Positions 25,986-33,681 of a stretch of 60,513 nt of DNA are shown here, in pieces. Both the position numbers and the translations under genes were made by a program. The DNA is from Alphaproteobacteria bacterium (GTDB lineage Bacteria > Pseudomonadota > Alphaproteobacteria > Caulobacterales > Parvularculaceae): positions 1-60,513 of the forward strand of contig JAUHYK010000019.1 in the NCBI GenBank assembly GCA_030426465.1. Direction: 5' to 3'. The notes below the pieces were generated by a model. It had not been told where the DNA came from. It saw only the letters and a program-made list of their open reading frames with translations, and made no database searches. Every line of letters starts with the position of its first letter. The stretch's first letter is position 1.

Positions 25986-26489
25986 ATGATGCTGAGCGAT
26001 GTGGCGGACCTTTTCGGCGACGTGGTTGTGGCGCCGGCGGCTGACCGGAGATTAACCCGGCGCCTTGTCGATGTCTGGGCGCGCTCGGCGAGGGGACAGT
26101 TCCCAAGCTGGGAGGCGATGCAAGAGTCTGATCTCGGCGATGACTGGGACTGGATATTCGCCGTCGATCTGGAAAAGAGCATCGGCTTTCCGTTTTTCAT
26201 TTATCTGGGCGATTGTCTCGCAAAACTCTCCGATGTGCATCTGAGCGGCGAGGATGACTGGACCCTGACGCTGCTGGACAAGGCCACCGCGGATGTCTAC
26301 GCGGCGGTGGCGTCAGAGGCGCCGCATTACCGGGACGATACGCTGACCTTGTGCGACGGCCGCCGACTTTTGCTGCGCTCCGTCACTGCGCCGCTGGCCG
26401 CTGATGGCGGCGCCATCACCCATGTTATCGGCGCGGCAAGCGGCCGCCTGGCCGTTGATGTGGAGCCGGGTCTGAGGCTGGTTGAATAG
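25986..26489 (+). CDS. PAS_5-type single-domain protein, copy 2
   Basis: This is a 167-residue paralogue of the preceding gene. Shared landmarks are WARSARGQFPSWEAMQESDL, DDWDWIFAVDLEKSIGFPFF, IYLGDCLAKLS, and the ending GAITHVIGAASGRLA. GGGGCG lies just before ATG-ATG at 25986-25991, so either ATG could start. The two genes are 135 bases apart on the same strand, a likely tandem duplication that has diverged well. Confidence 0.7.
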   Translation: MMLSDVADLFGDVVVAPAADRRLTRRLVDVWARSARGQFPSWEAMQESDLGDDWDWIFAVDLEKSIGFPFFIYLGDCLAKLSDVHLSGEDDWTLTLLDKATADVYAAVASEAPHYRDDTLTLCDGRRLLLRSVTAPLAADGGAITHVIGAASGRLAVDVEPGLRLVE

Positions 26490-26731
26490 CGGCGGCTGCT
26501 ATTCACCCTGACTTTTTCAACTCTTGACGCACTGCAACATGATCGCCAACAATTCGTCACAGCGAAGGCGGGAAGGGTGCGGCTATGTGGCGGTTCTGGC
26601 GACGGCGGGGCGAACGCGACGAAAATGGTGATACGCTGTCAGCGCAATCTCAAGACGACTCAAAACAGCGTTTAGGACCTCCGGCGGCCAAGCCGGGCCC
26701 GAAACCAACAGACACGGCGACAGGAGCATTT

Positions 26732-27046
26732 ATGTCCAGCGAAGGCTTGCACGCACCGCGGGAGCGGCTAAGCAAACAAACGATTCACATGCACCAGGCG
26801 ATCTCCTCCCTGATGGAGGAGCTTGAGGCGGTGGACTGGTATCAGCAGCGCGCTGACGACTGTGACGACGCATCGCTGAAGGGGATCCTCTTGCACAATA
26901 TGAAAGAGGAAATCGAACACGCCGCCATGGCGCTCGAGTGGCTGCGGCGCAATTCTCCAGATTTTGACAAGGAATTGCGGACCTATCTGTTCAAGGAAGG
27001 TCCCATCACCAAGCTTGAAGCGGAAGCGATGGGCCGCGACAGCTAG
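26732..27046 (+). CDS. Encapsulated-ferritin-like protein (EncFtn family)
   Basis: This is a 104-residue two-helix protein from ATG 26732, with CAGGAG six to seven bases upstream. MHQAISSLMEELEAVDWYQQ and HNMKEEIEHAAMALEWLRRN align with the encapsulin-cargo ferritin of Rhodospirillum: with a constant offset of two, Glu30, Glu60 and His63 match its ferroxidase ligands, and Trp36, Tyr37 and Glu32 also match. It should form ring decamers that oxidise Fe(II). There is no encapsulin gene nearby and no visible C-terminal encapsulation peptide. An in-frame ATG at 26585, also with a good ribosome binding site, would add 49 residues starting MWRFWRRRGERDE. Confidence 0.8.
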   Translation: MSSEGLHAPRERLSKQTIHMHQAISSLMEELEAVDWYQQRADDCDDASLKGILLHNMKEEIEHAAMALEWLRRNSPDFDKELRTYLFKEGPITKLEAEAMGRDS

Positions 27047-27855
27047 CGGGCCGACGCCAGTTGTGCGCCATCATCGGGGAGGTCGAAGCCGAAATGGCTT
27101 TGCGCCCTGCTGCAAATGGCGAAATCCGCGCAGGACTTGCCAGTATTTGCGCTTAAGGCCGTTGCAACGCGCTGGGGGATGTCAATCCCGTAATTCTGCT
27201 TGATTGCGTCCCAGCTTTCACAGGAGGCGGGACGCGGCAGCGCCTTGTTGCTGTGAACATTGGTCTTAACGCAAACATGGTGGAGACCGACCCAGTCGCC
27301 ATGGCGGGCGGCGAGCTTTCGATAGTCGCCGACCATGTTTTTCGGCCTGACGGTGAAATATTCTTCTTCGCTCTTTTCCGTCGTCACGGGGATGTTGAGC
27401 GCGGTCATGTTATCGCGCTTGCCAAAATGGGTCTGGATATCGAGCGAGCCGAGCCATGCGGTAAATTCTTCCGGATAGAGCTCTGCGAGCGGGCTGTATT
27501 CCGGGTCTTTTCTAAAGCCGTAATTCTGGTAGCCCGCCATTTGAATGATTTCCCGCGCTTCGACATCCCGCGCGGCGAAGTCCGCCTTCAGCTTTTCGGC
27601 CAACAGGACGCCAGTGATCCAGCATCCGGCGACGCCGGCGAACGCTAACACTTTCAGGAAGCCTTTCGCGTTGAAAGCGAAATAAAAGAACGCCAGGCAC
27701 ACAACCGCGCAGAAGCCCGCATAGGCGACCTGACCGTCATTCATGAGCAGGATCGAGGGATAGACAAACGGGCCAAAGATCAGGACCGGCAGGATCAGAT
27801 ATTTTGTGAAGCCCAGAACGGCGTCCTGATAGTTGTCATAGGTGACGACAAACAT
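27043..27855 (-). CDS. Unrecognised membrane protein with C-terminal soluble domain
   Basis: This is a 270-residue protein from ATG 27855 (MFVVTYDNYQDAVLG) with AGGGGAAA upstream. Three hydrophobic helices fall within the first 100 residues, then a soluble region of about 170 residues with four or more cysteines (HHVCVKTN, ASCESWD, SCADFAICS). I recognise no family. Its end overlaps the ferritin-like gene end by four bases on the opposite strand. An exported cysteine-containing domain is plausible. Confidence 0.7.
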   Translation of the reverse strand: MFVVTYDNYQDAVLGFTKYLILPVLIFGPFVYPSILLMNDGQVAYAGFCAVVCLAFFYFAFNAKGFLKVLAFAGVAGCWITGVLLAEKLKADFAARDVEAREIIQMAGYQNYGFRKDPEYSPLAELYPEEFTAWLGSLDIQTHFGKRDNMTALNIPVTTEKSEEEYFTVRPKNMVGDYRKLAARHGDWVGLHHVCVKTNVHSNKALPRPASCESWDAIKQNYGIDIPQRVATALSANTGKSCADFAICSRAQSHFGFDLPDDGAQLASAR

Positions 27856-28082
27856 GGCGTTTTTCCCCTGCATGCGGCGATGCGACCGCTCAAATCCTGG
27901 GCTGAGCCTATCGGCGGGGCGCAAATGTTTTGCTAAGCCTTTGTTTCAAATTTTATTCCCGTCCCGGAAGGGGCGTGTCCCGGCGGGCAGGGGCGTCGGC
28001 GGCGGGGCGGATGAGGCGGTCTTTCCCGGGGCGCGGCAATCGCCTACACAGCCGGGGCGGCAATGGGGTGAGTGGGAACCGA

Positions 28083-28739
28083 ATGTTCGGGTTTGAAGCA
28101 GGCGACATGGCGACGATGAGCTGGTGGGTGCTGTTTGGCGCTCTTTTTTTGACGCCTTTTCTTCAGGAAGATTTTGGCGTCATTCTCGCCGCGACGGCGT
28201 CGCTGGCCGGAACCGCGCCGACGGTTTTGCTGATCGGGGCGATCCTTACCGGGCTGGTTGCCTCGGACGCCTGGAAATACTGGATGGGCCGGCTCGCGCG
28301 CCGCTATCAATGGGCGCATAAATTTGCGGAAAAGCCGGGGGTTTCTGTCGCCGGAGATCTGATCCGCAAGGAGTTCCTGCAGACCATGCTGACGGCGCGC
28401 TTCGTGCCAGGCACGCGCATCCCGACCTATATCGCGGCCGGATTTTTCAAGGCGCATTATCCGAAATATGTGCTGACATTGATGTTTACAGCGTCGCTTT
28501 ATATCGCCGTGGTGTTTTCCCTGTTCCACACGGTCGGCGCGGTGGCGGGCGAAGAGGCGATTGTCTGGATGCCGCTGGTGACGATCACCCTTCTGGCGGC
28601 CTATATATTGTTCCGCTGGATCAATCATCGCCGTAAAAAAGAAGGCGTGATGACGCCGCTCACCAAGGAGCGCGATCACCCGATGCCGGGGATGCCCGGC
28701 TTTGAAGGTACGCCCCTTGAAGAAGAGGAAGAGGAGTAA
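28083..28739 (+). CDS. DedA-family membrane protein
   Basis: This is a 218-residue protein, with the start either at 28083 or at the in-frame ATG 28107. The DedA/VTT signature is present: the acidic TPFLQEDFGVILAATASLAG re-entrant region and ARFVPGTRIPTYIAAGFFK with its paired arginines. DedA proteins move lipid carriers such as undecaprenyl phosphate or phosphatidylethanolamine between leaflets. The C-terminus is acidic (EGTPLEEEEEE). First gene of a run of five on this strand. Confidence 0.85.
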   Translation: MFGFEAGDMATMSWWVLFGALFLTPFLQEDFGVILAATASLAGTAPTVLLIGAILTGLVASDAWKYWMGRLARRYQWAHKFAEKPGVSVAGDLIRKEFLQTMLTARFVPGTRIPTYIAAGFFKAHYPKYVLTLMFTASLYIAVVFSLFHTVGAVAGEEAIVWMPLVTITLLAAYILFRWINHRRKKEGVMTPLTKERDHPMPGMPGFEGTPLEEEEEE

Positions 28740-28760
28740 CCCTTTGGAAGGCTGGTCCCC

Positions 28761-29039
28761 ATGCGGATATTGATTTCCATCGGACTGTTTCTCGCGAGCC
28801 TTGGGCTACTCGCATATTCCTATCTCGGGGCCTTTGCGCAGATCGGCGTCGAGCTTGAAGCCGCGCAAACGCCGCTTTCGGCTTTTTCCATGATGCTGAC
28901 GGTGATTGAGCGGGTCGCGAGCGGAGACATTCCGCAATTAAGCGGTTTTCTCTATGCCGGGCTCTTACTTTTTGTGATCGCCGTTGTGAATTTGATTGGC
29001 GGCAGGAAGCGTGTTGATGACGACAGACATTCTCTTTGA
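28761..29039 (+). CDS. Small two-helix membrane protein (92 aa)
   Basis: It starts MRILISIGLFLASLGLLAYS with GGAAGG upstream. A first hydrophobic helix is followed by a short amphipathic loop and a second helix (GFLYAGLLLFVIAVVNLIGG), then the charged tail GRKRVDDDRHSL. I recognise no family. It sits 21 bases after the DedA gene and its end overlaps the acyl-CoA hydrolase start by 23 bases, which supports translation. Confidence 0.6.
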   Translation: MRILISIGLFLASLGLLAYSYLGAFAQIGVELEAAQTPLSAFSMMLTVIERVASGDIPQLSGFLYAGLLLFVIAVVNLIGGRKRVDDDRHSL

Positions 29040-30081
29040 ACAGACCGGCGATTGGGGCGTTGTTACGCTCAACCGTGAAAAGGCGTTGAACGCGCTCAAC
29101 TGGGACATGGTCAAGGCCATGCGCGCGCAACTGATCGACTGGGCGGGCGCGCGCTCGCCAGTGAAAGCGGTGATGGTGCGCGGCGAGGGCGAGCGCGCCT
29201 TTTGCGCCGGCGGCGATATTCGCTGGCTGCATGATACGGCGAAAGAAGATCCGGCCCATGCTTGCAAATTTTTCCGCGAGGAATACCGCAATAACTCGCT
29301 AATCTATCATTATCCGAAACCTTATGTGGCGCTGATCGACGGGATCGTCATGGGCGGCGGCGTCGGCATATCGGTGCATGGAGATTTTCGCGTGGCGGGT
29401 GACGCGACCTTGTTCGCGATGCCGGAAACAGGAATTGGCCTGTTTCCCGATGTGGGCGGCGGTCACTTTATGCCGCGCCTGCATGATGGGCTGGGCTTGT
29501 ATTACGCGCTGACCGGTGCCCGCGCCAAAGCCGCTGACTGCATGGCGGCGGGCATCGCCACGCATTATGCGCCCGGCGATAAATATGACGAGCTTGCATC
29601 GGCGTTATTGAAAACCCCGCTTGGCGGCCACTCCGCCCATGCGGACATTGAAACGGTGCTCGATATCTATGCGGGCGATCCAGGTCATGCACAGGTGAAC
29701 GATGTTCGCGAAGAGATCACGCGCCTGTTTCAGGGACATGAAACGCTCGACGCGCTGATGGCGGCTTTGAAAAACGACGGCGGCGCGTTTGCAAAACAAA
29801 CGTTAGAGACGTTGGAAAAAATGTCGCCGACATCCATGCGTCTGACTTTTGAACAGATGCGCCACGGCCACGAACTCGATTTCGATGAGGTCATGAAAAT
29901 GGAATTCCGCATGGTTCGCCGGGTGATGGAGGGTCATGATTTCTTCGAGGGCGTGCGCGCGCAGATTCTCGATAAGGACCGTAGTCCGACATGGGCGCCG
30001 GCGTCGCTTGCTGAGGTGAAAGACACCGCCATCGTGCATTATTTCGAACCGCTGGGCGATGCGGAACTGGTGTTGCCATGA
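29017..30081 (+). CDS. 3-hydroxyisobutyryl-CoA hydrolase-like enoyl-CoA hydratase
   Basis: This is a 354-residue protein starting MTTDILFEQTGDWGVVTLN at 29017, with AGGAAG upstream. It has the crotonase oxyanion region GEGERAFCAGGDIRWLHD and the ECH_2-type signature PYVALIDGIVMGGGVGISVH with PETGIGLFPDVGG. Length and the extended C-terminal helical region fit 3-hydroxyisobutyryl-CoA hydrolase of valine breakdown rather than a plain hydratase. The EVE gene starts inside its stop (ATGA). Confidence 0.88.
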   Translation: MTTDILFEQTGDWGVVTLNREKALNALNWDMVKAMRAQLIDWAGARSPVKAVMVRGEGERAFCAGGDIRWLHDTAKEDPAHACKFFREEYRNNSLIYHYPKPYVALIDGIVMGGGVGISVHGDFRVAGDATLFAMPETGIGLFPDVGGGHFMPRLHDGLGLYYALTGARAKAADCMAAGIATHYAPGDKYDELASALLKTPLGGHSAHADIETVLDIYAGDPGHAQVNDVREEITRLFQGHETLDALMAALKNDGGAFAKQTLETLEKMSPTSMRLTFEQMRHGHELDFDEVMKMEFRMVRRVMEGHDFFEGVRAQILDKDRSPTWAPASLAEVKDTAIVHYFEPLGDAELVLP

Positions 30082-30494
30082 ACTACTGGCTCCTGAAAAC
30101 AGAACCCGAAGACTGGTCCTGGGATCAACAAATCGCCAAGGGCAAGAAAGGCGAAGTCTGGACCGGGGTTCGCAATGCGCAGGCGCGCAATTTCATCCGC
30201 GAGATGAAAAAAGGCGATCTCGCTTTCTTCTATCACACGGGCGGCGAGAAACAGGTTGTCGGCGTCGTGAAAGTGACGAAGGAAGCTTATCAGGACCCGA
30301 CCACCGATGACGAGCGCTGGCTCGTGGTCGATGTCGTTGCGGTGGAGCCGGTTGCAGAGCCGGTGACGCTTGCAGCGATCAAGGCCGAACCGAAACTCGC
30401 CGAGATGAAGCTGGTCAAAAATGCGCGCCTTTCCGTACAGCCGGTGACGGAAAAGGAATGGAAGCTGGTGCGCAAAATGGCCGGGCTGAAATAA
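30078..30494 (+). CDS. EVE-domain protein
   Basis: This is a 138-residue single-domain protein. The EVE/thymocyte-nuclear-protein-28 hallmarks are clear: MNYWLLKTEPEDWSWDQQ, WTGVRNAQARNFIREMKKGD and AFFYHTGGEKQVVGVVKV. EVE domains, related to PUA and YTH, bind modified bases in nucleic acids, although the ligand of stand-alone bacterial copies is mostly unknown. It overlaps the end of the acyl-CoA hydrolase gene by four bases, so the two are translationally coupled. Confidence 0.92.
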   Translation: MNYWLLKTEPEDWSWDQQIAKGKKGEVWTGVRNAQARNFIREMKKGDLAFFYHTGGEKQVVGVVKVTKEAYQDPTTDDERWLVVDVVAVEPVAEPVTLAAIKAEPKLAEMKLVKNARLSVQPVTEKEWKLVRKMAGLK

Positions 30495-30506
30495 GGAAAC
30501 AACATC

Positions 30507-31178
30507 ATGACGACTGTTCTCGTCACCGGCGCCAATCGCGGCATTGGCCTTGAATTTGTCAAACAATATGCGGGTGAGGGCGCGCGCGTTCACGCGTGCT
30601 GCCGCAATCCGGACAAGGCGGACGCTCTGAAAGCCGTTAGCGGAGATATCGTTCTGCACCAGCTCGACGTGTCGGACTTCGCTGCGGTGAAGGCGCTTGG
30701 TCAAACGATTGACGAGCCGCTCGACATCGTCGTCGCCAATGCCGGCGCCGGCGGCAAGGATGCCGGTGATTTTGGCGATTTCGACTTCGAAGCTTTTTCG
30801 AATCTTCTGAAAGTGAATACGCTTGGCCCCGTTGCGACGCTGGAGGCGTTTGGCCCGCAACTGAAAAAGGCAAACGGCAAGTTCGCGGCGATTTCCTCTC
30901 AGCTTGGATCAATCGAGAACGCCAGCGGTTTTGCGCCGGCCTATTCCACCTCGAAAGCCGGGCTCGATATGGCGATCAAATCGCTTGCGCCGCTGTTTAC
31001 GCAAGCGGGCGTCGCCGTCGGCCCGTTCCATCCCGGCTGGGTGCAAACCGATATGGGCGGTGCGCAGGCGCCGGTCACGCCGGAGGAAAGCGTCGCGGGG
31101 CTGCGGAAACAGATCGCGGCCATGAAGCCGGGCGAGCCGCGCCTTGTCGCCTATAATGGCGAGATCCTGCCCTGGTAG
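30507..31178 (+). CDS. Short-chain dehydrogenase (C-factor-like)
   Basis: This is a 223-residue protein. Cofactor loop TGANRGIGLEFVKQY, the conserved NAG triad in VVANAGAGGKDAG, and catalytic YSTSKAGLD are present. Its length and the C-terminal PFHPGWVQTDMGGAQAPVTP match C-factor-type SDRs. It starts 12 bases after the EVE gene, with AAGGAAA upstream, and is the last gene of the operon. The substrate is unknown. Confidence 0.85.
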   Translation: MTTVLVTGANRGIGLEFVKQYAGEGARVHACCRNPDKADALKAVSGDIVLHQLDVSDFAAVKALGQTIDEPLDIVVANAGAGGKDAGDFGDFDFEAFSNLLKVNTLGPVATLEAFGPQLKKANGKFAAISSQLGSIENASGFAPAYSTSKAGLDMAIKSLAPLFTQAGVAVGPFHPGWVQTDMGGAQAPVTPEESVAGLRKQIAAMKPGEPRLVAYNGEILPW

Positions 31179-31220
31179 GTTAGTTGCGTTGGGTGACGCA
31201 GGCGCGGTGATCGACTTCGC

Positions 31221-31622
31221 CTAGCGGGCGACCACCGGCGGGATTTCATGGGGGTCCGGGCCATCGCGGCCGGGCGTCATGTCTTTAACAAAGGCGAGGC
31301 CCGCTTCGATATCGTTCTGCCATGCGACGCGCGCCTTTTTGATCACGCCGGTTTGCTCAAAGCGCAACATGACGACCGCCGGCAGGGGCTGCATTCCTTC
31401 GAGATGCACATAGGCGCCGCCGGCGCTCACATTGCGGATGACGCAGCGGACCTGATCGGATTTTGAAAGATAGATCTTGCCGGGGCGGAAGACGGCGTCG
31501 CGCTTGTCGCGCTCCGGGGGGCCGCGTTTTTTCGGCGGCGGAATACGGCCATCCGTAATGGTTGGCGCTGCGCTTTTAATCGCCGCCAGCCGTTCCGAGA
31601 GCCGATTGTCTTTTTTCCGCAT
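31221..31622 (-). CDS. PilZ-domain protein
   Basis: This is a 133-residue protein. The strand VRCVIRNVSAGGAYV carries the PilZ (D/N)xSxxG motif. The partner RxxxR motif is not clean: the only candidate is PPERDKRDAVF, just ahead of the domain, so cyclic-di-GMP binding is not certain. About 45 basic, proline-rich residues precede the domain. It is divergent from the ABC exporter. Confidence 0.72.
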   Translation of the reverse strand: MRKKDNRLSERLAAIKSAAPTITDGRIPPPKKRGPPERDKRDAVFRPGKIYLSKSDQVRCVIRNVSAGGAYVHLEGMQPLPAVVMLRFEQTGVIKKARVAWQNDIEAGLAFVKDMTPGRDGPDPHEIPPVVAR

Positions 31623-31727
31623 CGATCATCCACTCGCGCATAAGCTCTCCCAAACCTGCGCGACGCTATTATAGCAACTTAGAGAGTAGCTAGAGTTAAC
31701 AGGCGGTTGATAGTCGATTCGCGGATG

Positions 31728-31771
31728 GGCCGGGAGGCTCAACCTTTTGTGAGCCTTCGGCCTAGCTTTTT
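31728..31771 (+). promoter_or_regulatory. Terminator-like hairpin in the ABC exporter leader
   Basis: Arms GGCTCA and TGAGCC form a stem around an eight-base loop; GGCCG and CGGCC extend it after a small internal loop. A run of five T follows at 31767-31771, on the + strand, 28 bases before the exporter ATG. It looks like an intrinsic terminator inside a leader, so transcription attenuation is possible. Confidence 0.45.
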
Positions 31772-31798
31772 CGCCCTTTCGACCCCATTTTGCGATCC

Positions 31799-33637
31799 AT
31801 GCCGCCAGATCATGACCAGGAATTTAACTCCGCCCCGACCCCGTTCGGCCAGTCCATCGCCCGGATGTTCAAGGTCCTGCTGAGGCCGGAGCTGGTGAAA
31901 TGGCGCTTCCGGATAGCGCTCGCTTTCTTTTTGACGGTCATTTCCAAGGGCTTCGCGGTCATCGCTCCGGTGTTCATGGGCAATGGCGTCAATCGCCTGA
32001 TTGATGGCGAGGCGGCCTCGGCGGGCCTGTCCTTCGCGGTGTTTTTCATCCTGTTCGCCGCGGCGCGTTTCGCCGCAAATGGGCTTCCCTATGTGCGCGA
32101 CGGATTTTTCTCGCCAGTGACCCAGGACGCCCAGCGGCTCCTTGCGGTCGATGCGTTCCGCCATGCGCAGCATCTCGACATGCAGTTTCACCTGACCCGG
32201 CGTTCCGGCGCGCTGAACCGCATCATCGAACGCGGGGCCGGGGCGATGGATTACCTCTTCCGCTTCCTCGCCTTCAATATCGGGCCGACAATAGTCGAGC
32301 TTGTTTTTGCCGCGGCTGTGCTCGCAATCTTTTACGGCATTCAGTTTTCCCTCGCCGCGATTATTGTGATCGTCCTGTATTCCGGGTTCACCATCACCGT
32401 TACGGAATGGCGCAACAAACAGCGCCGCGCCATGAATGAAGCGGACACGCGTCTTCGCGGCATAGCACTCGACACGCTGGCGAATTTCGAAACGGTGAAA
32501 GCCTTCGCCTCGGAAGACCGGGAAGCCGGGCGTTATGACGACGCTCAGCAGGATTACAACGGTCATATGGTGAAGGTGCAGCAATCCCTGTCGGTTCTGA
32601 ACGCCGGGCAGGAACTGATCATGACCGGCGGCCTTCTGGCGGCGGTGCTGCTCGCCGGGCATGGCGTGATCAGCGGAGAGATGAAAGCCGGTGATGTCAC
32701 CGCCGTGATGTTAATGCTGCTCAATATCTATCGTCCGCTCAACATTCTCGGCTGGGCCTGGCGCGAGATCAAACAGGGTTCGGTCGATATCGAAAAGCTT
32801 TTCGCTCTGATGGACCGTAATTCCCAGGTTGCAGATGCGCCGGGCGCCAGACAATTCATGTCTGGTGAAGGCGACGTTCGTTTCGATCATGTCGCCTTCG
32901 CTCATGAAGGGCGCGCCAGCGGATTGAAGGATGTTTCCTTCGCCGTGCCGGGCGGTGCCTTTGTGGGCGTCGTCGGCCCGTCGGGCGCGGGCAAGTCCAC
33001 AGTCCTGAAACTTCTGTTCCGGTTTTACGACCCGGCCTCCGGACGCATTCTCGTCGACGGCCAGGATATTCGCGCCGTGTCACAGCAAAGCTTGCGCGCC
33101 GCACTCGGCCTCGTGCCGCAAGAAGTGGTGTTGTTCAATGACACCTTGCGGTTCAACCTCGCTTATGCGCGTCTTGACGCCAGCGATGAGGAAATCATGG
33201 CGGCGGCTGAGCGGGCGCAACTTCGCGGTTTCATAGAAAGCCTCCCCGCGGGGCTCGACACCAAGGTGGGCGAGCGCGGTCTCAAGCTTTCGGGCGGCGA
33301 GAAACAACGTGTGGGCGTGGCTCGCGCCATTCTTCTCGACCCGGCGATCCTTATTCTTGATGAAGCGACCTCGTCGCTCGACTCAACGACTGAACAGGAA
33401 GTGCAGGCGGCGCTGAAAGAAGCCGCCCGCGGACGCACCACAATCGCCGTGGCGCACCGGTTGTCGACGATAGCGGGCGCAGACATGATCCTCGTTTTCA
33501 ATGATGGCGAGATTGTCGAACGGGGCCGTCATCAGGATCTGATCGCCAAAGACGGTCTTTATGCATCGCTGTGGCGGCGCCAGAGCCAGGCCAGTGACGG
33601 CACCGAAGACGCTGTCTTGCAGATGGCAAGAGTCTAG
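31799..33637 (+). CDS. Atm1-type ABC exporter (fused permease and ATPase)
   Basis: This is a 612-residue half-transporter. About six transmembrane helices (residues 45-330) are followed by an ATPase with Walker A GPSGAGKST, signature LKLSGGEKQRVGVAR, Walker B ILILDEATSSLD and the H-loop AHRLST. Segments such as RRSGALNRIIERG and TEWRNKQRRAMNEADTRLRG place it in the Atm1/HMT1 group, which exports glutathione or sulphur-containing and metal conjugates. The ATG at 31799 lacks a good ribosome binding site; a TTG at 31790 is in frame. Confidence 0.9.
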   Translation: MPPDHDQEFNSAPTPFGQSIARMFKVLLRPELVKWRFRIALAFFLTVISKGFAVIAPVFMGNGVNRLIDGEAASAGLSFAVFFILFAAARFAANGLPYVRDGFFSPVTQDAQRLLAVDAFRHAQHLDMQFHLTRRSGALNRIIERGAGAMDYLFRFLAFNIGPTIVELVFAAAVLAIFYGIQFSLAAIIVIVLYSGFTITVTEWRNKQRRAMNEADTRLRGIALDTLANFETVKAFASEDREAGRYDDAQQDYNGHMVKVQQSLSVLNAGQELIMTGGLLAAVLLAGHGVISGEMKAGDVTAVMLMLLNIYRPLNILGWAWREIKQGSVDIEKLFALMDRNSQVADAPGARQFMSGEGDVRFDHVAFAHEGRASGLKDVSFAVPGGAFVGVVGPSGAGKSTVLKLLFRFYDPASGRILVDGQDIRAVSQQSLRAALGLVPQEVVLFNDTLRFNLAYARLDASDEEIMAAAERAQLRGFIESLPAGLDTKVGERGLKLSGGEKQRVGVARAILLDPAILILDEATSSLDSTTEQEVQAALKEAARGRTTIAVAHRLSTIAGADMILVFNDGEIVERGRHQDLIAKDGLYASLWRRQSQASDGTEDAVLQMARV

Positions 33638-33680
33638 CGCGTTTTCGGCAAAAGCAGTTCGGTTTTACGGTTGGGAAAGC
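33638..33680. repeat. Possible degenerate copy of the REP-like palindrome
   Basis: GCGCGTTTTCGGCAAAAGCAG followed by TTCGGTTTTACGG resembles the core of the palindrome at 10692-10734 but has lost most of its pairing. It lies in the 44-base spacer between the exporter and the hybrid kinase stop codons. The match is by eye and weak. Confidence 0.3.
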
Positions 33681-33681
33681 T

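Noticed and set aside
31696-31710. TTAA-N7-TTGA, close to a CtrA site upstream of the PilZ gene
   Set aside because: One mismatch in the conserved half-site and no second site; such matches arise easily by chance.
31739-32662. Long minus-strand frame over the ABC exporter
   Set aside because: The exporter frame has complete ABC motifs; the opposite frame is a shadow.
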